DNA of 64,000 nucleotides, taken from NCBI GenBank assembly GCA_905221605.1, contig CAJNDS010000272.1, positions 117,308 to 181,307 of the forward strand, read 5' to 3'. The translations under genes and the position numbers were made by a program. The notes below the pieces were generated by a model. The model had not been told where the DNA came from and searched no databases. It saw nothing but the letters and a program-made list of their open reading frames with translations. This document shows positions 10,548-22,032 of this stretch, one piece after another; positions within the stretch are counted from its first letter, which is position 1, and every line of letters begins with the position of its first letter. This DNA is from Symbiodinium natans. Its lineage: Eukaryota; Sar; Dinophyceae; Suessiales; Symbiodiniaceae.

Positions 10548-10612
10548 GGAGTTTGGGGTTTGGGGGTTTGGGGGTTTGGGGGTTTGGGGGTTTGGGGGTT
10601 TGGGGGTTGCGG
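10548..10612 (+). repeat. TTTGGGGG octamer array
   Basis: Octamer TTTGGGGG is repeated about six times, a further local variant of the telomere-like unit. Confidence 0.8.
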
Positions 10613-11186
10613 GCTTAGGGGTTCAGGGTTTGGGGTTCGGGGTTTAGGGGGTCTTGGGGTTTTGGGATGTTGTGGGTTCAGGGTGAGGGTTTTTTGGGGT
10701 CTGGGGTATCCCCACACCGTCTCCGCGGCCACATCAAGATTCTGAGCGTTAGGGGTTGTTCGAAGTGTTTTGGAGGCTTTATGCGCGCTGAGCACGGCTA
10801 AAGGGCCGGGGAAAGGGGGGGGGGTCTCCATTTGAGTGATGAGGAGTCGTGCAATTCTTAGGTGCTGGGGTAGGTAACCTTGAAGACAACTCAACCCCAC
10901 GTGACGCGTCACTTAACTCTCTTAGGACCCGGGCGAGAGGGGCAGCTGAGTTGACTTCGAACAACACAGGGAGTGTAGCGAATAGGCACATCATATACAT
11001 ATATATATATATATGTACACTTTGTATGTATTTATTTACATACGAATGTATATAGGCTTATATAGGCTTATCCGAATAGATTGAAAGTACACGTAGACAA
11101 CCTTATAGATTTAGATCCTCATTGTGTTTACGTAACCTACGCCGTGCCACTGTGGAGGCGCGGACTCCACACTCGAAACTCCTCAC

Positions 11187-11264
11187 TTCCTTCCCTTGCC
11201 TCCTCCAAGAAGGAGGTCACGTACTCCGCGTAGGGCACGTAGATCGCGATGGCCAGCAGGCCTT
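11187..11264 (-). CDS. Candidate exon, good splice signals
   Basis: A strong acceptor (CTTGCTTTGCAG, ending at 11265) and a GTGAGG donor (11186) enclose 78 bases reading GLLAIAIYVPYAEYVTSFLE EAREG with a split codon at each end (2 and 1 bases). Possibly a membrane helix plus a short amphipathic segment. Family unknown. Confidence 0.45.
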
Positions 11265-11861
11265 CTGCAAAGCAAGAGTTCATGGCGCAGTCGGAAGTAC
11301 CAGGTTGAGGTGGAATGACGGATACCCCCCCCCAGCTTCGCTTCTTTGGAAATAGCCCAGACCCCCTAAACCTAAACCCTAAACCCTATACCCTTTAAGC
11401 ATACCATTCTGGACTTCTAGAGCTCTGATTGTCCAGCCTGCAGCACCAAGCCAGATCAACAGGGCCTGGGCGACACTTGGCGGGGTTTAGGGTTGGGGGC
11501 ATTTAGGGCAAGGTTTAGTGGGGTGCGGCAGTGCGGACTTAGACTGGCGTTTTCAAAAGGCGACGAAACACCCGCAGTCAGCGCAGACGTTCCATGAATT
11601 CCGGTTTGTCTCAACAGACTGGGAAGCCGCAGCGTTAGGACGGATGACAGGGTTTGAGGTTTGGGGTCTGGTAGCCCAGAAGCTACATTAACTTTAACTG
11701 TATTTGGCGATTGTCCGAGCAAAACGCAAAAGGGGCAAAAAGGGCACCACACTGAGCTACCAAACACTTTAGGGCGATAGTTCGGGCTTGCCGTTTTCTT
11801 CGTTTCTTCTGGAACCACCAGCATGGGTGCGTCTGCGCTTATGTAAACCCTGTACCCTAGA

Positions 11862-12150
11862 CTCTAAACCCTAAAACCCTAAAACCCTAAAACCCTAAAA
11901 CCCTAAAACCCTAAAACCCTAAAACCCTAAAACCCTAAAACCCTAAAACCCTAAAACCCTAAAACCCTGAAACCCTAAAACCCTAAACCCCCAAAACCCC
12001 AAAACCCCAAAACCCTAAAACCCTAAAACCCTAAAACCCTAAAACCCTAAAACCCTAAAACCCTAAAACCCTAAAACCCTAAAACCCTAAAACCCTAAAA
12101 CCCTAAAACCCTAAAACCCTAAAACCCTAAAACCCTAAAACCCTAAACCC
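11862..12150 (-). repeat. CCCTAAAA octamer array
   Basis: More than 30 copies of CCCTAAAA with a short block of CCCCAAAA inside (about 11989-12012). It is the longest octamer array in the window. Confidence 0.9.
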
Positions 12151-13479
12151 TAAACCTCCTAAACCCCCAAAAGCCTAAAGCTCAGCCCCACATTTCGAAG
12201 CCCAGTCTCACTGAAGAGGCGGGCGCGGCGGCAGCAAATTCCAAGGCCCAAATGCCTCACGGATTCAGGACGAAGGGCTTTGAGGCTTAAACTTTTATTG
12301 TTCCAAAGCTAAGGCCTTCGACCCCTAAACCCTAAACCCTAAACCCTAAACCCTAAACCCTGAACCCTCAGCCCGAAAGTCCTCAACCCTAAGCCCTAAA
12401 CCCGAGAGAACTTCACTTCACTGCAAGTCTGGCAGCTCCCAGCGGACATTGGTGGGCTCGCAGCGCCTCACTGACTCACGGGCCGAGGGTGAGGCCGATT
12501 CGATTCAGGGTTTGGGCCGGGTTCGGGGTAGTGCGTTTGTGGTAGGGCCGTAGGGCTTATCCGTGCACCTTTCAGCACCCAAAAATCACATCCTGAACCA
12601 CACAAAACAAAAACAACCCAAACCCTAAATTGCCCTTAAGCCCCTAAGACCCTCAGCCACCCCACAACCACTTCAAAAATGAAAGGGCCCACAACGAATC
12701 CCCGAAACCTTGCTTTTTGCGGCCCAGGCGACGGCACACCGAAGTCCAGAGCCTGGCGCAGTCCGGTCTCCGGGTCTTGCCAGACGACGCCTGGGATACG
12801 GTTTGGGGTTTCGGGTTTGGGGTTTGATTGGGGGGTTTAGGGTTTAGGGTTTAGGGTTTAGGGTTTAGGGTTTAGGGTTTAGGGTTTAGGGTTAAGGGTT
12901 AAGGGTTAAGGGTTTGGCGTCTCAGGCTTCAGGGGTTTAGGGTTTGGTGTCTCAGGTTTCAGGGCTTTAGGCTGTGGTGTCTGAGGTGTGTCTGGGTCCT
13001 TGCTCCGACTCCTACCCTAAACCCTAAACCCCAAACCCCAAAACCCGACTCCAGGGGCCTCGTCCGTCCTTCTCCAGGCAGAGCATCCTTGGGGGCGTCT
13101 ACATGGGGGTCTCCGACATTAGGGATACCCTTTTTGGGGGGTCCTTGTCCAAGGGAATCGTACTATTTAGGGTTTAGGGTTTGGGGTAAGGGAATTCGTC
13201 TAATTTGGGGGTCTAATTTGGGTCCTGAAACAAAAAAGGAAACCTACTAATTTGGGGCTCTTATTTTGGTCCTTATTTGGGGTCCAATTTCGGTCCGTAT
13301 TTCAGGGAATCCTTCTTAGGTCCTCTTAGTGTAAGGGAATCCTCCGAGACGTGCGACGAGACAACCAACAAGGCTCAACGAGGCATGGCGCCGGCGTAGG
13401 CTAAAACCTGTAGCCTTGGTCACATAGAAACCCATGAGATCCCCGGAACAACCCTACACCCTAAAACCCGGAAACCCTA

Positions 13480-13600
13480 AACCCCCTAAACCCCCTAAAC
13501 CCCCAAACCCCTAAACCCCCTAAACCCCCTAAACCCCCTGAACCCCCTGAACCCCCTGAACCCCCTGAACCCCCTGAACCCCCTAAACCCCCTAAACTCC
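13480..13600 (-). repeat. CCCCCTAAA / CCCCCTGAA nonamer array
   Basis: Nine-base units, first CCCCCTAAA then a run of CCCCCTGAA. The same CCCCCTGAA variant recurs at 24243-24302. Minus-strand GFRGFRGF translations are repeat artefacts. Confidence 0.85.
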
Positions 13601-14038
13601 CTCAAACCCCTAAAACCCCCCAAAAAAAACCTTCGGCGCATCGTGCCCTCCAAGCCGCTTATGCAGGGACTCATCCCGGTCACGGTGGTTGGCAAAGACC
13701 AGCCAGGCGTAGCCTGGAAGAACTGCACTCTCGGAAGTTTAGGGGTTAGGGTTTAGGGGATTTAGGGTGTTTAGGGTTTAGGGTTTAGTGTTTAGAGTTT
13801 CGGGTTTAGGGTTCAGGGTTCAGTGGGATGCAAGGCCCTACAAGCCAAAAACCCTCAACCCCGGAGCTCAAAACCCTTACACGCCCACACCTCAAACCCT
13901 TGAACCCTAACCGCCTAAACGCACACCGACTAGCTGCAACGTATTCCGCAGTGATGAGATGGATAAAGTGGGCGATGTTACCTGAAACTTAATTTCAGAA
14001 CGAGCTCGTTGTGTGCTTTTTGCCGTGCCAAGTGGAGC

Positions 14039-14485
14039 TTAGAGGGTGACCGAGCAAAACCATTCCCACAGACACAGAATCGGTGCCAAATCTGCTGTTC
14101 TCTCAGCAACTGCGTGATTGTCAGAGAAGCTCCTCAAGAGCTTCCAGGAACACCTTTGGCCTCTGGCTTGCAGGTGTTCAGCGAAGCCCACCGGTTCTTC
14201 AAACTCTGCCACGTCCCCCAAAAACAGCTGTCTAGGTCGCGAGTTCAATGGCACCCGGCAGGGAGGCAAAGAACCTGAATGAAAGTAGCGAAGTGAAGCG
14301 AGGGGAACACAGACAGGCAAAGACACGGATGCTGCCGCAGCAAAACAAGACGATCCTCGCGATCCTGGACAGCCAACGCACAGTGCGCCAAGACCACCTT
14401 GTTGAAGAAAAAGTGCATATGGCCGAGCAAAAGCCGCCCAGGGAGACATAGCACGAAAGGAGTGTTGGGGCGGAGAGCACCACAA
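14039..14485 (-). CDS. Possible exon cluster, low certainty
   Basis: Minus strand open for 148 codons, with acceptors TTTCATTCAG and GGACGTGGCAG inside; the latter precedes FEEPVGFAEHLQARGQRC. An overlapping frame encodes a hydrophobic Cys-rich stretch (IARIVLFCCGSIRVFACLCS). The true exon frame cannot be fixed by eye. Confidence 0.25.
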   Translation of the reverse strand: MWCSPPQHSFRAMSPWAAFARPYALFLQQGGLGALCVGCPGSRGSSCFAAAASVSLPVCVPLASLRYFHSGSLPPCRVPLNSRPRQLFLGDVAEFEEPVGFAEHLQARGQRCSWKLLRSFSDNHAVAERTADLAPILCLWEWFCSVTL

Positions 14486-14593
14486 AGGGATGCTGGCTAA
14501 CTACAAACCCTAAACCCGAAACCCTAACCCCAATCTAAACCCCCAAAACCATACAACCGTTAACCCCTAACCCCCAAACCCTAACCAAACCCT

Positions 14594-15125
14594 AAATCCC
14601 AGCACCCCCAAAACCCGGACCCCTAACCCCCAACCCCTACCCCCTAAACCCTAAACCCTCAACCCTCAACCCTCAACCCTAAACCCTAAACCCTGAACCC
14701 TCAACCCTCAACCCTCAACCCTAAACCCTAAACCCTAAACCCTAAAACCTAAACACCCTAAACCCTACGAAGAACCAGCCAGAGAATTGCCTGCAGGGTC
14801 TCAAAGAAAGTAGGGAGCCCATCCGGGGTCGACTCTGCGGGGTATAGGGTTTAGGGTTTAGGGTTTAGGGTTTAGGGTTTAGGGTTTAGGGTTTGGGGTT
14901 TGGGGTTTGGGGTTTGGGGTTTGGGGTTTAGGGTTTAGTTTTGATGGACAGGTCGCAAAGGTAGCCCAAACCCTAAATCCCAGCACCCCCAAAACCCGGA
15001 CCCCTAACCCCCAACCCCTAACCCCTAAACCCTCAACCCTCAACCCTCAACCCTAAACCCTAAACCCTGAACCCTCAACCCTCAACCCTCAACCCTAAAC
15101 CCTAAACCTAAACCCTAAACCCTAA
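14594..15125. repeat. Local direct duplication of an array block
   Basis: The block AACCCTAAATCCCAGCACCC...ACCCGGACCCCTAACCC with its CCCTCAA/CCCTAAA tail occurs at about 14594-14740 and again at about 14968-15110. Segmental duplicate A lies between the two copies. Confidence 0.7.
14807..14965. repeat. Segmental duplicate A, second copy
   Basis: Matches 5766-5955 including both unique flanks and the array, with a few substitutions (GATGGACAGGTCGC here against GATAGACAGGGTGC). Confidence 0.75.
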
Positions 15126-16570
15126 ACCCTAAACCCTAAACACCAACCCCCGCCCAAACTCGGAACCCGAGGCGCCCGAGCCGAGCATTCGACTCTCGGA
15201 GCCGGGCCTCCCAGAGCCCACATGGGACTTTTAGGGGTTTAGGGTTTAGGGTTTAGGGTTTCGGGTTTCGGGTTTCGGGTTTCGGGTTTGGGGTTTGGGG
15301 TTTGGGGTTTTAAACCCTAGGGTTGGGGGCTTAGGTTTTAGGGGTTTTGGGGCGTTTTGGGGTTTACGAAAATTGGGGTCATGGGGGTTTCCGATATTAC
15401 GGGTACCTTCTTGGGGCCCTTAATCACTTGGGATGTTCGGAGCTTAGGGGCTTAGGGTTTAAGGGCTTAGGGTTTGGGGTTTGGGGTGTGGGGTTTAGGG
15501 TGTGGGGTTTAGGGTTTGGGGATTTGGGGTTTGGGGTTTAGGGTTTGGGGGTTGGGGTTTGCGGTTTCGGGGTTTAGGGGTTTACGGTTTCGGGGTTTTG
15601 GGGATTAGGGTTTGGGGTTTAGGGTGCATCACTCACTGAAGAACAACGCGTCGACAGTCAAGGGTAGCCAGCACACTGGGCTAATTGAATCGTACATGTG
15701 AACGGCCGTCCAAGATGAACACCAACTCAAACCGGGAACCTAAAACGCACATCTACACACAGAGTCCCAAGCAAACCCCAAACCCTAAACCCTAAAACAG
15801 TAAACCCTTATACCCCACACCCTCAACCGCAGTTGTGCTGGGATGTGAGGCCTGAACCACTCGCGAACCGTGGCAGTGTCCTGGACCACATCGACTTAGG
15901 GCCCGAGGGTCAGAACATCACCCTCCTCTTCAAGCTTTGGGTTCTTGCGGGGCTTGCACTACGCAAAAAGGTTAAAGGCTCTACTCAGCACCCTAAGTCC
16001 CCAAGTCTTTAGTGGGCAGTGAAGGAAAAGCCCTGTAGGCAGCAAATGCTCTGGGGTTCTTCATGCTGCCTGCAGCGTTTCATAATCATGGCCGGCTTGA
16101 GACGACCCTAAACCCTAAACCCTAAACCCTAAACCCTAAACCCTAAACCCTAAACCCCCCTAAGCCCTAAACCCTAAACCCTAAACCTGCCCGAATGCCT
16201 CGTCCTGCCAGCACTGCATGGAACTGTCCTGCCGTTCGAGAGCACCAGACCAGGGCCAGGTAAGATCACACAGAATCACTATACTCATCATCGTTATAAT
16301 AGTCAGAATAATCATAGTAGTCATGATAATCATCTCCATTTGGCTTCTGGTAACTGCACAAGAAGCAAACAGCAAATGGCCATCCCTGATGAACCCTGCA
16401 AACTTACTACTGCTTGTAGGGAAGCAGGGAATTTGGGGCCCCAGTGCAATCCGTTACGACTATCGGGGGAAAGTAGGGCGGTCAAGGACCCCAATTGCCT
16501 AATTCCCTACTAAGAACTGGCAAGGTAAACTTGAGCGGGCCTCGCTGATGCTCGACGCCTTGGAAGAGAT

Positions 16571-16822
16571 TCAATTGCACTGTCGAGCTCCACTCGCAAA
16601 CGACCGCAAGACCACACCACAACCTACTGCAAAGACCGCACTGCAGGACCGCAGACCCAGCTCAATTCCATGTGCTGACCACCGCGGCCGAAGCCAGGTG
16701 TTGCAGCGCACACTTGCCAAGACCCGAACCTCCTCACAAAGCCGACAAGAGCCACGACCCGAGCAAGGAGATGCCTTCATGAGGACCAAAAGCCACAAAC
16801 CCAGCAGCAACAAACACCGCAA
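16571..16822 (-). CDS. Possible first exon with signal peptide
   Basis: The minus-strand frame starts MRCLLLLGLWLLVLMKASPC, a typical secretory signal, followed by Cys residues. Only the N-terminal stretch is persuasive; the rest may be intron. The surrounding 15630-17110 region otherwise shows a TA microsatellite (16892-16914) and no clear gene. Confidence 0.2.
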   Translation of the reverse strand: MRCLLLLGLWLLVLMKASPCSGRGSCRLCEEVRVLASVRCNTWLRPRWSAHGIELGLRSCSAVFAVGCGVVLRSFASGARQCN

Positions 16823-17262
16823 GTGTCTTTACCTCGAACGTATTCACGGAATGATATATCCACGCGATATCCGTCTAAACATATGTCTGTGTATATATAT
16901 ATATATATATATATGGTTAGCTTAGCCAAAAATATTCAAAAATGGTAGGCACATCGGCGTTAGCATATATACGTATGCATTCACGTCTATTGTCGTAGTG
17001 AAGTATTTGTGGCATCTCGGTCTTGATCTGTATTGAAAAGTGGCTTCATTTATCAACTCTCATTGAGGTAGAATAATAATCGCATCTTCAGAATAGTAGA
17101 CTGATAGTATATATACATGTCTACAGTTTACCCTAAACCCTAAACCCTATACCCTAAACCCTAAACCCTAAACCCTAAACCCTAAACCCTAAACCCTAAA
17201 CCCTAAACCCTAAACCCGGTCAGTGTATTGTGACTGACGGATTGCGCCTTCCGGGGTCGCAG

Positions 17263-17307
17263 CCCAACGCCTTCCGGGAGTCCGCCACGGACCTGCGGAG
17301 GTCCAGG
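17263..17307 (+). CDS. Candidate exon between convergent arrays
   Basis: Acceptor GGGGTCGCAG (17262); 15 codons PNAFRESATDLRRSR; donor GTTTAG is the start of the next array (an alternative GTCCAG donor is at 17301). CCCTAAA array on the left, TTTAGGG array on the right. Confidence 0.35.
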
Positions 17308-17459
17308 GTTTAGGGCACAGGCGTGGGGTTTAGGGTTTAGGGTTTAGGGTTTAGGGTTTAGGGTTTAGGGTTTAGGGTTTAGGGTTTAGGGTTTAGGGTT
17401 TAGGGTTTAGGGTTTGGGGTTTGGGGTTTGGGGTTTGGGGTTTAGGGTTTAGGGCACAG

Positions 17460-17496
17460 GTGTGTCATGGGTGCGAAGTACGCCCGAGCCCGCTCA
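17460..17496 (+). CDS. Candidate exon with consensus donor
   Basis: A GGCACAG acceptor (17459) and a full-consensus GTAAGT donor (17497) enclose 37 bases reading CVMGAKYARARS after a split codon. Confidence 0.35.
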
Positions 17497-17733
17497 GTAA
17501 GTGGTGTTGCGGTGCTGAGGACACTTGGGGGGGCCTATCTCGGCATGTAGCCACACAGAAAAACATGCAGGGTCCTAGTCTCGAGTAGAAGAACCCCCCT
17601 ACATGAGGGTTACTGTAAGGGTTTAGGCTTCAAGATTCAGGGTTTGGGGTTCAGGATTCAGGGTCTAAACCCTCAACCCTATAGGGTTTTGAGGGATTCC
17701 AATCCCCCCCCCCCCCCAAGCCCCTCGCGCCAC

Positions 17734-17796
17734 TGGCGACCCCACAAGCGCCTCGGCATCCGCAAAGGCAAGATGGCGGTCTAGGAGCACCTCCAC
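17734..17796 (-). CDS. Candidate exon
   Basis: Acceptor GGGGGCAG at 17797; 21 codons VEVLLDRHLAFADAEALVGS plus P; donor GTGGCG. Phase 0 at both ends, acidic and helical in composition. Function unknown. Confidence 0.4.
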
Positions 17797-18287
17797 CTGC
17801 CCCCGCAAAAGGTTGTTGGGGTTTAGGGGATAGGGTTTAGGGTTTAGGCTTTAGGGTTTAGGGTTTAGGGTTTGGGGTTTGGGGTTTAGGGTTTAGGGTT
17901 TAGGGCTTAGGGCTTAGGGTTTAGGGTTGGGATGTTCACCCTTATACTAGCAGTCCTTAGTAGGGATTAGAGAACGGAACTGAGCTGAAGGGCATTCAAC
18001 AACTTAGGAGCTTGGAGCTGCGAGGACGGCCAGCAAAACCTCCTGAAAAGTATTCCTGAAGATGATGCGCTTAAACCCAAACACGGGAAGATGTAAGACG
18101 CCCCAAGGGCCTACCTAGGCTTCAGATAGCTTAGGGTTTAGGGTTTGGGGTTTAGGGTTTAGGGTTTAGGGTTTAGGGTTTAGGGTTTAGGGTGTAGGGT
18201 GTAGGGCTTAGGACGTTTAGGAGCCCCGGGCCTTAATATTGTATGCTAGGCTGTCTTCTTCTGAGAGCGGTGGGTGCCTCGCCCCAG

Positions 18288-18356
18288 CGGCCGGTGACAT
18301 CGTAGCCGATGGAAACGGATCGCACCGTCTCGCCTTGGCGCGCGTGTCAGCCTTTG
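18288..18356 (+). CDS. Candidate exon
   Basis: Acceptor GCCTCGCCCCAG (18287), then two bases of a split codon and AGDIVADGNGSHRLALARVS AF, with a GTGATG donor. The frame is open only in this phase. Confidence 0.35.
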
Positions 18357-18359
18357 GTG

Positions 18360-18728
18360 ATGGGGTTTAGGGTTTAGGGTTTAGGGTTTAGGGATTAGGG
18401 CTTAGGGCTTAGGGCTTATAGGGATTAGGGCTTAGGGCTTAGGGCTTAGGGCTTAGGGCTTAGGGCTTAGGGCTTAGGGCTTAGGGCTTAGGGCTTAGGG
18501 CTTAGGGCTTAGGGTTTAGGGTTTAGGGTTTAGGGTTTAGGGTTTAGGGTTTAGGGTTTAGGGTTTAGGGTTAGGTTTAGGGTTTAGGGTTTAGGGTTTA
18601 GGGTTTAGGGTTTAGGGTTTAGGGTTTAGGGTTTAGGGTTTAGGGTTTAGGGTTTAGGGTTTAGGGTTTAGTAACGGGTTTAGGGTTTAGGGTTTAGGGT
18701 TTAGGGTTTAGGGTTTAGGGTTTAGGGC
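18360..18728 (+). repeat. Longest composite array: CTTAGGG then TTTAGGG
   Basis: About 15 CTTAGGG units (18400-18510) switch to more than 20 TTTAGGG units with two short interruptions (18571 and 18672). Switching between uniform variant blocks inside one array is plain here. Confidence 0.9.
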
Positions 18729-19330
18729 CATGTTACGAACCCAACACGGACCTGGAATCCTTTGTTCTGTCTGTGCTTCTCCTCTCTTTTTCTGTTTATG
18801 TTTATTGTTTTCTTTTGGGGGGGGAGGGGGGTCTTGGCCCGAGTCTGTAGAACCCTAAACCCTAAACCCTAAACCCTAAACCCTAAACCCTAAATCCCCC
18901 AAGCTCTAAAGCCCCTGGTCCGGGCCCGCTGCCGATCTGCCGGGAGATGCATTCTGCCTCAGAAGAGGCAGAAGAGCCAGGACAGACCCTGCCCCTAGGT
19001 CTGATTCCCAAACCCTAAACCCTAAACCCCAAACCCTAAACCCTAAACCCTAAACCCTACGGATTGGGCCTCTCTGGGCTCTCTCTTCTCTGACAAGGGG
19101 CCTTTTTGTGGGTCTCTCTTCTCAACTTCCTCACGGCTCGGCTACCAGAAATGGCCCCCTGACAGCTCCGCCCACGCAGCTTGGCCCAGCATCCTATTCT
19201 TACATGGGGTTTCAAGGCTTCCGAGATTTCGAAGCAACAAAATGTTCGGAGCCCATGCCCGAAGCCCCAAAACCCCAAAGCCCTAAACCCTACAAAACTT
19301 AAACCCTAAACCCTAAACCCTGAACCCCAG

Positions 19331-19431
19331 CCACGTCCGAAACCGCCCCGGGGGGCAATCTGCTTTTCGTCGGTGGCTTCTGGTGGCAAGCCCGACCTTC
19401 TGGCAGGGAAGCTCCGTTTGGCCGGGGGCGG
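19331..19431 (+). CDS. Candidate exon, well bounded
   Basis: After an acceptor ending CCCCAG (19330) two bases complete a codon, then TSETAPGGNLLFVGGFWWQA RPSGREAPFGRGR runs to a GTTTAG donor in the next array. Left array CCCTAAA, right array TTTAGGG. Family unknown. Confidence 0.4.
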
Positions 19432-19610
19432 GTTTAGGGTTTAGGGTTTGGGTTTAGGGTTTAGGCTGCAACTAAGCCCTAAAAGCCTAGAACCCCTAAA
19501 CCCTAAACCCTAAACCCTGAACCCTGAAGCCTAAGCCCTAAACCCTGAACCCTGAAACTCCCCCCAAATGCTACCCTCATCCGGAGCGCTCTTACCTTCC
19601 TCGTCCTTAG

Positions 19611-19659
19611 CCAAGGCACAGCACCAGGGCAAAGTCCTCCGCACATCGCTCTCAACAAA
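19611..19659 (+). CDS. Candidate exon
   Basis: Pyrimidine-rich acceptor TTCCTCGTCCTTAG (19610) and GTTTAG donor (19660). One open reading is QGTAPGQSPPHIALNK after a split base; another frame is also open, so the phase is uncertain. Confidence 0.3.
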
Positions 19660-20062
19660 GTTTAGGGTTTTTCCGACTGCAAGAAAATGCCAGAGCTACG
19701 ATGAAAATTCCAAATGCTTACAGGTATTTTCCCACCATAGGAAGTTTAGGGTTTAGGGTTTAGGGTTTGGGGTTTGGGGTTTGGGGTTTAGGGTTTAGGG
19801 TTTAGGGTTTAGGGTTTAGGGTTTAGGGTTTAGGGTTTAGGGATGAGGGACTCGGGACCAGGGATGGAATAGTAGCTGGTAGAAGAGCGCAAAACACCCC
19901 TCCCCCCCCCCCCCGAGAGAGACGCGCGGAAGCGTGTCCCTCCCTAAACCCCTAAGCCCTAAACCCTAAACCCTAAACCCTCAACCCTCAACCCCAAACC
20001 CTAAACCCTCAGCCCTCAACCCTCAACCCCAAACCCTCAACCCTCAACCCTCAACCCTACAC

Positions 20063-20112
20063 GTCCTTCATGGTGAGGTGCTGCGACTCGAACCACCTAG
20101 AAAGCGCGGGCA
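20063..20112 (-). CDS. Candidate exon
   Basis: Acceptor TTTCCCCCAG at 20113; two bases plus PALSRWFESQHLTMKD; donor GTGTAG leads into a CCCTCAA/CCCTAAA array. The flanking arrays converge on the exon. Confidence 0.4.
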
Positions 20113-20802
20113 CTGGGGGAAAGGCTCTATCAGCCCACGGGCTGAAACGTAGTGACGGAGCACAGCAGCTTGGGGTTGAGGGTGTAGGGTTTAGGGTTGA
20201 GGGTTTAGGGTTTAGGGTTTAGGGCTTATTAGGGTTTAAGGTTTAGGGTCATGTGAACGGGTTATCTTGGGCGGATGCTTGTCGGAAAACTCGTACCAGA
20301 ATGAGAGTGAGGTGGCGGCGCAGGAGCCTTCGCTACAGAAGCAGAAGGGGAATCGCGACTATGACTCAGCTTCTTACCGGGCTCCAGGGTTTAGGGTTTG
20401 GGGTTTGGGGTTTGGGGTAACATCGAAAACCTGCGGAGAACGGCTGCGTCGCACGTGCTTCGAACCTCTCTACTTTGCGGCAGCCCGGCGATGTACCCCC
20501 CACCTTAGCACCTTCTTGGCCCCCCCCCCACTAAACCCTAAACCCTAAACCCTAAACCCTCCCCGCAAGGAATAGTGGCCGGACCCAAGCACAAGGAGTT
20601 GAGGGTTGCGAGGCGTCTTATTGAGTAGGAGATAGGATTAGGGGGACCCTTGGGGAAATAGACCCTCTGAATAAGGTCCCTGTTTAAGAGAGCCAGAAGA
20701 GGGTTAAGAAGGGTTCCCTTTTAAGGAAACCCTAAACCCTAAACCCTAAACCCTAAACCCTAAACCCTAAACCCTAAACCCTAAACCCTAACCTTATCCT
20801 AC

Positions 20803-20881
20803 CTAGGATTGAGATCCCAGGCACTTGGCATGCTTCAGCTGGAACCATGCATGGGCCAGCATGATCAGCATGCCGGCAAAC
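20803..20881 (-). CDS. Candidate terminal exon, hydrophobic
   Basis: After acceptor GTTGCAAG the minus strand reads FAGMLIMLAHAWFQLKHAKC LGSQS and then TAG, directly followed by GTAGGA. It is either a last exon ending in TAG or an internal exon with another donor. Possible membrane segment. Confidence 0.4.
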
Positions 20882-21028
20882 CTTGCAACTGGAGGGCTCT
20901 TTTGGGTTTAGGGTTTAGGGTTTAGGGTTTAGGGTTTAGGGTTTGGGGTTTAGGGTTTAGGGTTTAGGGTTTAGGGTTTAGGGTTTAGGGGATTTCGGGA
21001 TGCGTATATGGTGAATCAGATCTCTCAG

Positions 21029-21065
21029 GCGAAGGTCTGGTTCGGGGAGCGCTACCTAAAGATTG
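21029..21065 (+). CDS. Candidate exon
   Basis: Acceptor ATCTCTCAG (21028) is followed by AKVWFGERYLKI and a GTTTTG donor. The frame is also open upstream (DAYMVNQISQ), so the exon may start earlier. Confidence 0.35.
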
Positions 21066-21588
21066 GTTTTGCCTCTCGGTTTCTGTGCCGATCTCCGAAA
21101 CTCCAGCAAAAAGAGCGGCCCGAAGATGCAGAAGTCTGCGCCCCTAAACCCTAAACCCTAAACCCTAAACTGGAAGCTCTTCTCGCCCTTGTGCCAAGCA
21201 GCCAAAGGAACAGCACACTCCTTGGCAAGTCTGGTGCTTGAACGGTATTGGGGTCCGGGTTCAGAGTTAAGGGGGCACAATTACCTGTGCCATTTAAGCT
21301 CACGAGGACGTCATCGGGGTGTGGCCCTGATGTAAGGAGACATTGCAGCAAGACCCCAAAGTTGGGCACGTGCTCCCATCTCCCCCCGCCCTGACTGCGC
21401 CAGAGGTCATCGAGAGGCGGCGCATGAAGCCCTGCCCAGGAACAAACTCCACGACTCCAAGCACAGAAGCGCTAACCAAAGAACCCAAACCTCATAAAGA
21501 GGCTCTCGACTGCCGATGTCAGGGCACTCTCGGTCCTAGCAGACCTTGAATGCATGCACGCGCACACGCACACGGAGAGGCTGCTAGC

Positions 21589-21636
21589 CTTGGCGGTGGT
21601 GTCCACGTTGAAGCGCGTCAGCCCATGATCCTGGAG
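21589..21636 (-). CDS. Candidate exon with GC donor
   Basis: Acceptor ACCGCAG at 21637; 16 codons LQDHGLTRFNVDTTAK; donor AAG|GCTAGC. Phase 0 at both ends. Confidence 0.4.
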
Positions 21637-22032
21637 CTGCGGTACGCCGGTCGACGGAAATGCCCTTGCAATAATTTCCTGCTCCCAGCCTGATTGTATT
21701 CTAATGTATTCTAGCTGGGGTCACTTTCAATTGCTCGGGGGGCTCAGACTGGATCTGGTTGGAGCCCAAGAACGAATCAACACACATCCGCCCCTACAAA
21801 CCTCGAAAGGCTTGCTTTGCTGCCTCAGTGTGACCCAACAAGCCACACAGTCTCAAACCCTGAATCAACACATCAGCTGGGGGATTCTTCTGCTACAGTC
21901 ATGAGCCACTCACACAAAAGACACCCACAAAATTCCTAAACCCTAAACCCTTAAACCTTTAAACCCCCTAAAACCTAAACCCTAAACCCTAAACCCTAAA
22001 CCCAAAGGGGATTTCGCAAGGCAAGGGCCCAG

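Noticed and set aside
13495-13728. GFRGFRGF minus-strand frame
   Set aside because: Translation of the CCCCCTGAA nonamer array.
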